A stretch of 64,000 bases of DNA. It comes from Platynereis dumerilii (taxonomy: Eukaryota; Annelida; Polychaeta; Phyllodocida; Nereididae). The notes under the pieces are model-generated. The model saw only the letters and a program-made list of their open reading frames with translations, ran no database searches and was not told the origin of the DNA. Location of the stretch: assembly GCA_026936325.1 (NCBI GenBank), contig JAPTHN010000089.1, positions 1,364,001 through 1,428,000 on the forward strand. Direction: 5' to 3'. The position numbers and the translations under genes were made by a program. Of the stretch, positions 37,629 through 46,170 are shown in pieces (the first letter of the stretch is position 1; each line of letters opens with the position of its first letter).

Positions 37629-37640
37629 TTAGGGTTAGGG
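37565..37640 (-). ncRNA. Chimeric hammerhead at the satellite-telomere junction
   Basis: The core (CUGACGA, GAA, stems II and III, cleavage base) is intact, but the upstream strand of stem I now comes from telomeric sequence. On the minus strand the new sequence reads ACCCGC before CUGACGA, and CCCGC can pair with the unchanged GCGGG after the cleavage site, giving a contiguous 5-bp stem I. The 9-bp outer stem is lost. Cleavage would fall between 37591 and 37590. Activity is uncertain because the outer stem and possible loop contacts are missing. Confidence 0.6.
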
Positions 37641-37875
37641 TTAGGGTTAGGGTTAGGGTTAGGGTTAGGGTTAGGGTTAGGGTTAGGGTTAGGGTTAGGG
37701 TTAGGGTTAGGGTTAGGGTTAGGGTTAGGGTTAGGGTTAGGGTTAGGGTTAGGGTTAGGGTTAGGGTTAGGGTTAGGGTTAGGGTTAGGGTTAGGGTTAG
37801 GGTTAGGGTTAGGGTTAGGGTTAGGGTTAGGGTTAGGGGTTAGGGTTAGGGTTAGGGTTAGGGTTAGGGTTAGGG
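37629..37875 (+). repeat. Telomeric tract (TTAGGG)35-G-(TTAGGG)6
   Basis: Thirty-five uninterrupted TTAGGG copies (37629-37838), one extra G giving TTAGGGG, then six more copies to 37875, followed by TTCAGGG. The lack of decay marks it as a young internal telomere. The 35-copy part was probably an actual chromosome end. The TTAGGGG variant and the repeats after it recur at the starts of PLE units B and C, so that part probably belongs to the PLE. Confidence 0.95.
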
Positions 37876-38139
37876 TTCAGGGTTAACGGCCCACGCCCTA
37901 GAGTGCACTGGCACTACTCATGTCACAGTCCAATATCTGCCACTTGACCTTGACTGTCCTGAAAGTAATGCGTTTCTATTTGAATTGTATCAAGGAGCAA
38001 ATATACAAAAAGTCTACTTATGGTAGCTGTAGGATTTAGGGTTAGGGTTAGGGTTCCTTTAGGGTTAGGGTTAGGGTTAGGGTTAGGGTTAGGGTTAGGT
38101 TTAAGGTCCGATGAAGTTAAGGCTAGTTTTTAGGGTAAT
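37876..38139 (-). other. 3' UTR of PLE unit A
   Basis: Between the ORF2 stop and the telomeric tract are ~40 bp of unique sequence, a 64-bp TTAGGG tract, and a ~155-bp unique segment (about 37881-38035) that begins TTAACGGCCCACGCCC on the + strand. The unique segment is therefore bracketed by telomeric repeats. It contains a small hairpin-capable GTGC-ACTG-GCAC near 37902. The segment is essentially the same in B and C, with one T/G difference near 37980. Confidence 0.75.
38036..38099 (+). repeat. Telomeric tract inside the 3' UTR, unit A
   Basis: Three TTAGGG copies, a TTCC interruption, then about six further copies ending TTAGGTTT. In the element's RNA this reads CCCUAA repeats, complementary to a telomeric G overhang, and could help position the RNA 3' region on a chromosome end. 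Confidence 0.9.
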
Positions 38140-38144
38140 TTATT
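38139..38144 (-). promoter_or_regulatory. Possible polyadenylation signal AATAAA overlapping the ORF2 stop
   Basis: The minus strand reads GAAGAATAAATTACC, so AATAAA includes the UAA stop codon. If used, cleavage would fall about 20-30 nt later, just before the internal telomeric tract, and would exclude the rest of the 3' UTR from the RNA. The hexamer could be chance in an A+T-rich setting. Confidence 0.3.
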
Positions 38145-40404
38145 CTTCAAGCTGGACAAGCATTGACCTGACTAAAGTTTGAGAAAGGCTCTTGTTCTTG
38201 GCAAAGGCCCGAATGATATTAATGGGATGTCTTTTTGTTGTGGATGGGTTATCCATTTTGAATTGGTCCCACCACTCATTGACCATTTTAGCTAGTTTGG
38301 AAGCCAGCGGGTGATACTGAAGGATGAATGGAGAAATGTCCCCTACTGGGTTTCCCTCTTGCATGTTTAGGCCATTGTTCACTGTATTGAGTCTTTCTAT
38401 CCATCCCAATTCAAGCTTATCTAATTGTTTGCTTGACTTGGGGGTTTCTAACACTGAAATCCAGAGATCTGCCAAGGAGTGATCTTGGCTTGAAAAGTGT
38501 TGTGCTATTTTAGTGGAGTGTTTTCTACGGATAGCACTGAAGTGAGCTATCATTCTGGCCCTAAAGCCAGTAGTTTGTCCCACATAGTAGAGTTGTGGGC
38601 ATTGTTTGCAACCTAGAATATACACTACAGTTTTTGTGTTGCAATTGGCATTCGCAGTGAGACGGATATCTCCTATTCTAGAAGGGATTGTGTGCTGTGC
38701 ATTAACATGTGGACAAATTGAGCATCTTATGAAGCGACAAGGGTTCATGCCTGTTAAATGGAGAGGAGGAAAAAATTGTCTTGTTACTTCAGATTTGATA
38801 GCTCGAAGGAAACGAGCTGAGTAACCTCTTGGCTTGATGGCCTGGAATAAGGTGGCTGTTGCCTCATTGAAGTCATCTTGGTGTTGACAAATTCTGCCAA
38901 ATCTGATAAGTTGAGATTTGATTAAGCCTGAAAAAGTGTGTTTTGGATGAAAGGATTCTTTATGCAAAAGAGAATGACTGTCAGTCTTTTTGAAGAATAC
39001 CTTAGTATCCAGTCTGCCTTCCCTTTCAAAATTTCGACCTTTGTAGACTAGAACATCCAGAAATTCCAGTTCCTTGTCCTGAATGTTTGATTTTAGCTTG
39101 ATGTTTGGATGGGCTGAATTTAGAATTTGGAAAAAAGGGTCAAAATCTGCGATTGGATGTTCCCATAATAGTATGACATCATCCAGGTACCTTTTCCAAA
39201 AAAGAGGCTGGAGATTACATTTTGGGAGGTTTTCTCTCTCCCAGTAAGCTAGTACTATATCAGCATAATGTGGAGCGAACCTTTTTCCCATGGCTGTGCC
39301 GCTAATCTGCAAGTAATGTTTGTTATTGAAATTGAAGTCATTGCCCTCAAGAGAGAGGCGGAGTAATTTGATAATGTACGGGTGAATTGGTTTGGGATCT
39401 GTGGAAAAGGCTTCAGTTACTGCCTTTATGCCTAGGTCATTATCTATGTTGGTATACAAACTGTCTACATCTAATGAAATGATCAGGGTATTTGGATGGC
39501 ATCTGACCTGATCCAACTTCTTAAGGAAGTCATATGTGTTTTTGATATATGCAGGATGTACTGTGGAGAAGGGGGCCAGATGGAAGTCGATAAATTTTGC
39601 TATGTTACAAGACTCGGAATTGATGTCACTTACTATGGGACGGCCTGGGGGAATCTTTCCTGGTACTGTCCATTTGTTTATCTCCTTATGAATTTTAGGG
39701 AGCAGGTAAAATATCCGTTCCCTTGCAGTCGGGAGGGCCCTCAAGTAGGAAAATTCTTTCTTGGAAATCAAGTTATTTTTTGACATTTCCTCCAGAAGGG
39801 AGTTGAATATGACACAATTGTCAGGATATTGTGGATGCTCAATTTCTCTATAATGCCTATTTACTTGTAGCTGTCGCTCAGCTTCATAGATATAGTCCTG
39901 CCTATCCATGATGACTATGGCTGATCCCTTGTCAGCTGGTTTAATGACAATTTGTTTATTGTTTTTTAACTCATTAATGGCCTGTCGGTCATGTTTAGTC
40001 AGATTATCCTTAATTCTATAATTAGGTGTGAATGTTTTGATTTCTTGCTTTAAAGTGATAGCTAAATGCTCAATCTCTGGAGGAAAGGTGCCTGTGGGGG
40101 GTGTAAAAGATGAAGGTGTTTTAAATTTAGGAGGGAAGCCTCCATCTTTGCTTTTTAGATGCAAGTAACAAAATTTTAATTTTAAGTTCCTGGTGAAACG
40201 ATCCACGCCCTCCTCAAACTGTTGTATGGGGACTTTGGCGGGTGTAGGTACAAAGGTTAGGCCTTTTTGAAGTAATTTTGCTTGTTGGTTTGAGACTTTG
40301 AAGCTGGAGCTGAGGTTGATGATGCCTAATTTTGATAGCTCCTCATTAGAAGGGCCAACTGGCTTTTCATTGGCGGTTGTTTGACCTGAATTATTTAGTT
40401 TAAA
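38140..40404 (-). CDS. ORF2, unit A: PLE reverse transcriptase with GIY-YIG endonuclease
   Basis: Copies the element RNA into DNA at a target end. Numbering residues from VDRF (codon 40206-40204), the order is: PLE N-terminal block VIKPADKGSAIVI (87-99), LPKIHK (169-174), GRPIVSDINS (188-197), RT motif A SLDVDSLYTN (244-253, Asp246), motif B GTAMGKRFAPHYAD (303-316), motif C RYLDDV (339-344, Asp342/Asp343), FLDVLVYK (382-389), Cys cluster around CRFIRCSICPH (490-500), and GIY-YIG VVYILGC...YYVGQTT...FRAR...H (527-555) with ELGWIERLNT (599-608). The catalytic residues I can recognise are present. The frame is open upstream to 40437, adding PLE-typical GLTFVPTPAKVP, but holds no AUG until the Met of VIMDRQ. 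Translation by -1 frameshift from ORF1 is the simplest reading; the start given here is the slip site. Confidence 0.93.
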   Translation of the reverse strand, partial: FKLNNSGQTTANEKPVGPSNEELSKLGIINLSSSFKVSNQQAKLLQKGLTFVPTPAKVPIQQFEEGVDRFTRNLKLKFCYLHLKSKDGGFPPKFKTPSSFTPPTGTFPPEIEHLAITLKQEIKTFTPNYRIKDNLTKHDRQAINELKNNKQIVIKPADKGSAIVIMDRQDYIYEAERQLQVNRHYREIEHPQYPDNCVIFNSLLEEMSKNNLISKKEFSYLRALPTARERIFYLLPKIHKEINKWTVPGKIPPGRPIVSDINSESCNIAKFIDFHLAPFSTVHPAYIKNTYDFLKKLDQVRCHPNTLIISLDVDSLYTNIDNDLGIKAVTEAFSTDPKPIHPYIIKLLRLSLEGNDFNFNNKHYLQISGTAMGKRFAPHYADIVLAYWERENLPKCNLQPLFWKRYLDDVILLWEHPIADFDPFFQILNSAHPNIKLKSNIQDKELEFLDVLVYKGRNFEREGRLDTKVFFKKTDSHSLLHKESFHPKHTFSGLIKSQLIRFGRICQHQDDFNEATATLFQAIKPRGYSARFLRAIKSEVTRQFFPPLHLTGMNPCRFIRCSICPHVNAQHTIPSRIGDIRLTANANCNTKTVVYILGCKQCPQLYYVGQTTGFRARMIAHFSAIRRKHSTKIAQHFSSQDHSLADLWISVLETPKSSKQLDKLELGWIERLNTVNNGLNMQEGNPVGDISPFILQYHPLASKLAKMVNEWWDQFKMDNPSTTKRHPINIIRAFAKNKSLSQTLVRSMLVQLEE

Positions 40405-42734
40405 TCTAACTGGGACAACCAGGCATTTACCATGTTGTCAGAGGTGACTTTGTCCCAATGATAGTTATCATCATGGAAAGTAGGATTTTGGCAGGGCTTC
40501 AGAACCTTACAAAGTGATCTAAAAGTAACCTGAAAGTCCCTCAAGTTTTTCATGTGTGATTCCTCCTGTAGCTTCTGGACAATCTCAGTAAAGTAAATCT
40601 TAGCCTGGGGGAAGACTGCCTTTGTCTTTTTAAAGAGCTCCCTAATGGATTTGTTGGCTGTTCTCTCAGCACTCTGGGCATGGCAATTAAGACCTACACT
40701 CAAGATGACATGTTTGACTTGCGAATGAGTGTTGTCCTTCTCTTTTCTCATAATGTTTAAAATATGTCTGAACTGAGCCCCTGAGTAGGAAATGATCTTG
40801 GTGTGAGTGGCCACACTTTCATTAATGGACCTAGTTCTGCCCACTAGAGAATCCCCAAGAATGAGGATCTTGGGTAATTTTGTCTTGGGCAGTTCCCAAG
40901 CATTCTTGGCCTCATTGTTAAGAGCTTTGAAGCAGACCGGTTTAACAAGTACCCGGTGTTCTGGCACCGAGGTTGACGATAAGCGTCGTAAAGTTACCCT
41001 AGGGGAACGCTGAGGTAACGGCTGTTGTGATAGAAAATCTCCTAAAGTGGGATGTGAGGCCCTGCTTGCTCTGCTAGGCTGAGTAGAGTGGGGAGAATCC
41101 GGGATGATTTCCCTGGCCTCTGCCCAGTCCTCAGAGATGACCGAGTCCCTGTGGACTTCGACCCCAGAAGGGCCCGGTTTAGGGGAGGATTCCCCTGGAG
41201 CTAAGGCTCCCGTTTGAGAAGAAAGTGGAGGAAAATTATCGTTCTCAGGAACGAGTGTTTGAGCTCCTGGAGAGGAGGTCTGGTTAAGTGGAGGTGTGTC
41301 AGGGACCGGAGTCACCTGATTTTCCACTTGTGCGAGACTCCCATCTCGGGCCGAATGGCACGATGGTGATGGAATGTCCGCAAGAGAAGAACGATGGATA
41401 TCGTTCATGGTTGAGGAGTCTGCGCGGGTTGGCAACAGGGTCTCACTCGCAATTCTTTTGGGAGCTGGAGGGCTACCCATCGTCGCCCGCCTTCGCTTCA
41501 CGGACCCAGAAGGGGTCCGGTAAGGGTCGGCGGCCTCAGATTCAATTGCTAGGTTTGGCCTAGGAGTGGCCTGTGAAACACTTGGTGCTTCCGTTGCTTC
41601 CGTTCTGAGTGAACGGAAGCGAGAACCCCTGGATGAGGATCCAAGGAGTTCTCTGCGGGTCTCCATGAGGAGTTTCCCAAATACGTTAGAACCCCCCGAC
41701 TGTTTGGCAGGGTCCTTGGAACCCGTGCCCCAATACCTATCAGGGACATTGTGAAGGATTTCACAGTCCCCGGAAGCCTTAAGGGCTTCCACAAAGGGTG
41801 GACATTGGGTCAATTTCTCCTTGAGGAGATCCTTGACAACCTGACGTTTTTTCGTCATGTTCCACTCCCTATCTAGCTTGGCTACCCACGGACTGCGTCT
41901 CTTCATATCATGGTGTGTTTTACTTTTAAAGAAATCGTCAGAAACTCTCTTAGCCTCGGCCGCCCCTTTGGTCCTACTGATTTGGGAAGCGGCTGTCCTG
42001 TGGTCAAAATGGACCGCCTTTTTGATTTGATACACTTGCTCAACAGAGTGATGAGTTCTGTTGGCGTGCATGTGCCTGAAGTCGTAGAAGTTACTGAGGG
42101 GGTCATAACGGCCGGAGACGGCCCTGATGCCTGAAGGGCTATTTACGGGTGGTGATGGTCTGGCAGCTTTACGGCCAGAGACCTGTTGCCATCCTCCATT
42201 GTTAGGCAATGGGTTTGGCTCTGCAGGCAGAACCGGCCTTAAGGGCTCAGTTCGCTGCAATGGTTGACGTTGTGGTCTGGCAGCTTGGGCATAAGTTGTG
42301 GGAGCTGGTCTCCCCTCTAGCTGGATCGCCGTACGGCAAGCGCCCTTCGCCATGTCAAGTGTATGTTCATCGATTTTCAGACCTTTTTTGGTCCATTTTA
42401 CGGCATGTAGCCAACTACCCTCGAATTCCGCAGGGAATAATTTTGGTCTGGCTTGAAGGGCCGAAATAGCCAGATTCTGTTGGACTGAATAGTGGTGGCG
42501 TAAGGCCTTGACTTGTTCCTCAGTCCATCTGAAATTGTTGTTTGAAAGAATATGCCTAATTTGGGCATTGGGGATGGCTGGCCGGAGAGACTGATCAAGT
42601 TTTTGTTTAATTTTAAACAGGCCTTTTGGGGTTTGCCTGAGATTGACCGAATGGTGGCAAGCTTGAATATACCTAAATAACACCTTGATGGTTGAGAGAG
42701 ACTGATAGTCCTCCATAGTGGAAGAGGAAGCCAT
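40395..42734 (-). CDS. ORF1, unit A: NADAR domain plus SGNH-hydrolase domain protein (779 aa)
   Basis: The ATG start gives MASSSTMEDY. Residues 1-135 are a helical, basic N-terminal region I do not recognise. Residues ~204-365 match the NADAR (YbiA/DUF1768) family: YDPLSNFY (210-217), SVEQVYQIKKA (230-240, Glu232), PW (282-283), RYWGTG (333-338) and SNVFGKLLMETR (349-360). NADAR proteins act on ADP-ribose-linked glycosidic bonds; some reverse guanine ADP-ribosylation of DNA. Residues 366-615 are a Pro/Ser-rich linker with a likely bipartite nuclear signal, KRRR (413-416) and PKR (425-427). Residues ~620-779 are an SGNH hydrolase: GDS (Ser629), Gly652, GLN (Asn683) and DNYH (Asp756, His759), so the catalytic set is complete. 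SGNH domains also occur in ORF1 proteins of CR1-type LINEs. The substrates here are unknown. Confidence 0.9.
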   Translation of the reverse strand: MASSSTMEDYQSLSTIKVLFRYIQACHHSVNLRQTPKGLFKIKQKLDQSLRPAIPNAQIRHILSNNNFRWTEEQVKALRHHYSVQQNLAISALQARPKLFPAEFEGSWLHAVKWTKKGLKIDEHTLDMAKGACRTAIQLEGRPAPTTYAQAARPQRQPLQRTEPLRPVLPAEPNPLPNNGGWQQVSGRKAARPSPPVNSPSGIRAVSGRYDPLSNFYDFRHMHANRTHHSVEQVYQIKKAVHFDHRTAASQISRTKGAAEAKRVSDDFFKSKTHHDMKRRSPWVAKLDREWNMTKKRQVVKDLLKEKLTQCPPFVEALKASGDCEILHNVPDRYWGTGSKDPAKQSGGSNVFGKLLMETRRELLGSSSRGSRFRSLRTEATEAPSVSQATPRPNLAIESEAADPYRTPSGSVKRRRATMGSPPAPKRIASETLLPTRADSSTMNDIHRSSLADIPSPSCHSARDGSLAQVENQVTPVPDTPPLNQTSSPGAQTLVPENDNFPPLSSQTGALAPGESSPKPGPSGVEVHRDSVISEDWAEAREIIPDSPHSTQPSRASRASHPTLGDFLSQQPLPQRSPRVTLRRLSSTSVPEHRVLVKPVCFKALNNEAKNAWELPKTKLPKILILGDSLVGRTRSINESVATHTKIISYSGAQFRHILNIMRKEKDNTHSQVKHVILSVGLNCHAQSAERTANKSIRELFKKTKAVFPQAKIYFTEIVQKLQEESHMKNLRDFQVTFRSLCKVLKPCQNPTFHDDNYHWDKVTSDNMVNAWLSQLDLN
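40398..40404 (-). promoter_or_regulatory. Candidate -1 ribosomal frameshift site U UUA AAC, unit A
   Basis: In the ORF1 frame the last codons read GAU UUA AAC UAA. The heptamer U UUA AAC, the slippery sequence known from coronaviruses, lies immediately before the ORF1 stop, and a -1 slip enters exactly the ORF2 frame (UUU AAA CUA AAU). The two frames overlap only from 40437 to 40395. I found no strong stem at the usual 5-9 nt spacing. A 5-bp GCCAA/UUGGC stem begins about 23 nt downstream, which is too far to count as support. Confidence 0.7.
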
Positions 42735-42785
42735 ATCCTAAACTGTACTCGAATCAATTTTCACAGAAAAGTTAGTTTTGTCTGA

Positions 42786-42975
42786 GCTTGATTGGTGATA
42801 CCTTGTCTCAGCTTATGAGATCAATCTAAGTTCTAATTGTTTAATTCTAATTGACTAATCTATGTGTTTGTAAGAACCAAGCTTGTTTGGTGATGCCTTG
42901 TCTCAACTTATGAGATCAATCTAAGTTCTAGTTGTCTAATTCTAATTGACTAATCTATGAATTTGGGAGAACTAA
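42786..42975. repeat. 95-bp tandem duplication in the leader, unit A
   Basis: Two copies starting GCTTGATTGGTGAT (42786) and GCTTGTTTGGTGAT (42881) share most of their length, including TTATGAGATCAATCTAAG and CTAATTGACTAATCTATG-type blocks. Confidence 0.8.
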
Positions 42976-44749
42976 GAATGTAAGCAAATTCCTTACAAAT
43001 ATACGTTAAATGTGAAACAGAAGTGAATTTGCAAATGCAGACTTGTTGGAGTAAAGTGGTTGCTGTGAGATATCTTCTAGTTATGTTAAGTAGCAAACTA
43101 TTACCGGAAATACAGGATGTAAACTCGTGGAAATTGCAAACTGTCCTAATTTAATACAAGGTAGTAAACATATGTTGACTAGAAAATCTAACCTGGTAGT
43201 GAGCTTACCCAAGAATTGGAATCTCAGAAGTATGTTTGACTTTTGGAATCTGATCAATAAACCTTACAAATATATTTTAGATGTGACCCTGAGACTAAAT
43301 GTACAGGATGGAAGATTCTTGGAAGCTAGGAAATGGTTGCTATCCTAGCTATATAGTACCCTAATTATAATTAAACATTCAATCAATAACACGAAAACTT
43401 TGGTCAATGATCCAGTTAAATCACACAGTTATGGCAATTTTACCAGATAAGAACCCCTGGAAAGCGAGGATTGTCCAAACTTATAAGGTGCTCTACAGGG
43501 AAAGTGAAAACTGGTCCCTGTCCTACCTAAAAATTATCCTACAAGGTAATAAGCATATGATGAGAATAAAACTCTTTGGACAATGCTCTTGAGATATATA
43601 AAAAAACAATATTATATTAAACGGAAGGTTGGTTATATAGCCCTTTAGGTATGATGATAAAAAGTATTTTGACCAATAGTGCAAACCTGTCCCAAGGTGA
43701 TGTTATCTTTATACCATGGAAAGTGTCTAAAGCTAGAGACTAATTCCAAACCTAAATGTAAGGTAACCTAATAACAAGGTCCTAAATGATGTATGCTTTA
43801 CAGGACAAGTGTGCAGGATATAAGCTTGGAAGTTTATAACCTGGCAATTTTTGGATTTTATCCCAATTGAAAAATTGTTGGTGTCGTTGAAGTATAAATT
43901 ACAGGACCAAGATCCTGTATTTGAGAGTTATCTATTTACTGGTATATGCATGCAACCTTGACTATGATAAGGGTACTTTTGAAAGTAACCTTGTGCAGGT
44001 GTCTCAGAATGATGCCGTGAAAAGTTGATACAAGATAATATATCCTACTGTTTTTGTGCAATGAATGAATGACAATAAACAATAAAATTAAAGTATAAAT
44101 GTGATGAACGAATGTGCTAAAAAATAGGTATTCTACAGTGCTATGTCTACCGACGGAGCTACCAAAAAGTTGGTAGATGTGAAATCTAGTGATAGGAGAG
44201 AAATATCTACATAAGATTGTTTTTTTGTCACCTGTGCTTGCAGCACTGGACTTTTGGTGAATTCAAATCTGTGTATAGATTTGGAGGCTTTGAAGTTAAG
44301 TATGCTTAACCTGGTCAGGGGATGTTGAAGGCTGCTGCCTCTGTTTTTTCTACCAACTTCAGACTGTTGTTTAGAGTACGTTCACATGAACCAAAGGTGA
44401 AGGAAGTTATGTTTTAGAGATTCTATCAATTTATAGGGGATTTGTTAGTTTTACATGTATGAGGTCTTAAAAGGTATGGATGTTGATGAAGGTATAATTA
44501 GTGACTTAATTGGAAGTTAATAACTGTAGTAGTTGCAGTGATAAGGAATCACAATTTCTATTCACTATAAGGAAATTCCAAAATGGAGATAATAGCAATT
44601 AATCAGAGGAGAATGTGTACTTGAGCAATTTATCTAAAATATAAGATGTAAGTGAATTGGAAGTAGTCAAATGATGTGATATGAGTTAGATATAGTACAA
44701 TTGTTTGTCCTAAAGGCTATTTTATTGCAAGGTTTGAAGAGTAATCTAG

Positions 44750-45925
44750 GTCCAATTACGCAATAAGTGCAGTTGTTATGGCTATTGATTGGAATTTCTC
44801 AACAATGAGAAGTATGGCTGTTGCTGTTCAAAACAGGTTATCAGACTTATTATTCAAGACCTATAGACTTGTTATTGCAGACCTACTTTTAATTCAGGAC
44901 CTATTTGTCTTCAATTGAATGTAGTCAAATTGAGTGGGATTATCTAGACACAAGCGCTTTAATAAAATAAATTTGTCAAAAATTATTTTATGATCAGCCG
45001 ACAGTATAAAATAATAAAGTTGTTCTTAACAAAATTCATAAGTTATCCCAAGATTATAAGTATTGAAATTTCAATTCGGCAGTAAGTGCAATTTTTTAGT
45101 GAGAAGTATGGATTTTGCTGTTCCAAACAGCTTATCAGACTTATTATTCAAGGCCTAATCTACTTTTTCTTAGAAAGAGAAGAGGATTGAGTGTACTAAG
45201 TAAATAAACCTGCTAAATGAATGAAACTATTTTATTACAAGATTCAAAGAGTGGTCAAGATCCAATTAGGAAATAAGTGCAATTGCTGAGGCTATTGATT
45301 GGAATTTCTTCAAGAGTGAGAAGTATGGATGTTACTGTTTTTTTTAAAAAAACTGGTTGTCAGACTTATTATTCAAGACCTTTTTGTTATATAATTTCAG
45401 ACCTACTTGTCTTCAATGAAATATTCAAGTTTCAATTAGGCAATAAGTGCAATTGTTAAGGCTATTGATTACAATTTTGTTAAGTATGGCTATTGCAGTT
45501 GTTTTAACACCAATTATAAGTTATCCCAAGATTATAAGTATTCAAGTTTCAATTCGGTAATAAGTGCAATTTTTTAGTGAGAAGTATGGATATTGCTGTT
45601 CCAAACAGCTTATCAGACTTATTATTCAAGGCCTAATCTACTTTTTCTTAGAAAGAGAAGAGGATTGAGCCTACTAAGTAAATGAACCTGCTGAATGAAT
45701 AAAAAAACTATTTTATTACAAGATTCAAAGAGTAGTCAAGATCCAATTAGGAAATAAGTGCAATTGCTGAGGCTATTGTTTGGAATTTCTCAACAGTGAG
45801 AGGTATGGATATTACTGTTCAAAACAGGTTGTGAGACTTAGCAACCTTTTTGTTACATAATTTCAGACCTAGTTGTCTTCAATTGAATATTCAAGTTTCA
45901 ATTAGGCAATAAGTGCAATTTGCTC
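44750..45925. repeat. Degenerate tandem repeats around AATAAGTGCAAT, unit A
   Basis: The motif (C/A)AATAAGTGCA(A/G)T or a close variant occurs near 44760, 45080, 45270, 45440, 45557, 45750 and 45905. Several copies are followed by GGCTATTGATT..AATTT, GTGAGAAGTATGGAT and CAGACTTATTATTCAAG blocks. Spacing varies from about 120 to 320 bp. Confidence 0.75.
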
Positions 45926-46009
45926 TATAACTTGAAATGTACTTGTCCTCAATTTAATGAAGTCTAATTTATGAAAGAGAAAAGAATTGAACCTGCTAAA
46001 TTGTCAAAC

Positions 46010-46170
46010 TTGCTAAATGAATAAACTTGCTAAATGAATAAACTTGTTAAATGAATAAACCTGCTATATAAATAAAAACCTTCTAAACGAATCAACCTGC
46101 TAAATAATGAAAACCCGCCAACAATTTAAATGATTAAACCTGTGAAATGATCAAACCTATTAAAATATTA
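46010..46170. repeat. 15-bp minisatellite (CTAAATGAATAAACT-type), unit A
   Basis: Five to eight degenerate copies of roughly GCTAAATGAATAAAC with drift at the right end (AACCTGTGAAATGATCAAACC). Confidence 0.7.

Noticed and set aside
37563-37886. Open frames encoding long Leu-Gly or Val-Arg dipeptide runs
   Set aside because: These are translations of TTAGGG repeats, not genes.
38606-39783. + strand open frames opposite ORF2
   Set aside because: Antisense shadows of the reverse transcriptase, without recognisable motifs.
40370-40397. Stimulatory stem for frameshifting downstream of U UUA AAC
   Set aside because: The best stem I could find (GCCAA/UUGGC) has only 5 bp and starts about 23 nt after the heptamer, outside the usual spacing. 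A pseudoknot was not excluded.
41288-42469. Several + strand open frames of 60-90 residues opposite ORF1
   Set aside because: They lie antisense to a well-supported 779-codon frame and show no domain; they are shadows of ORF1 codon bias.
43127-43592. + strand open frames in the PLE leader
   Set aside because: Short, on the opposite strand to the element, A+T-driven, and repeated in unit B only because the whole unit is.
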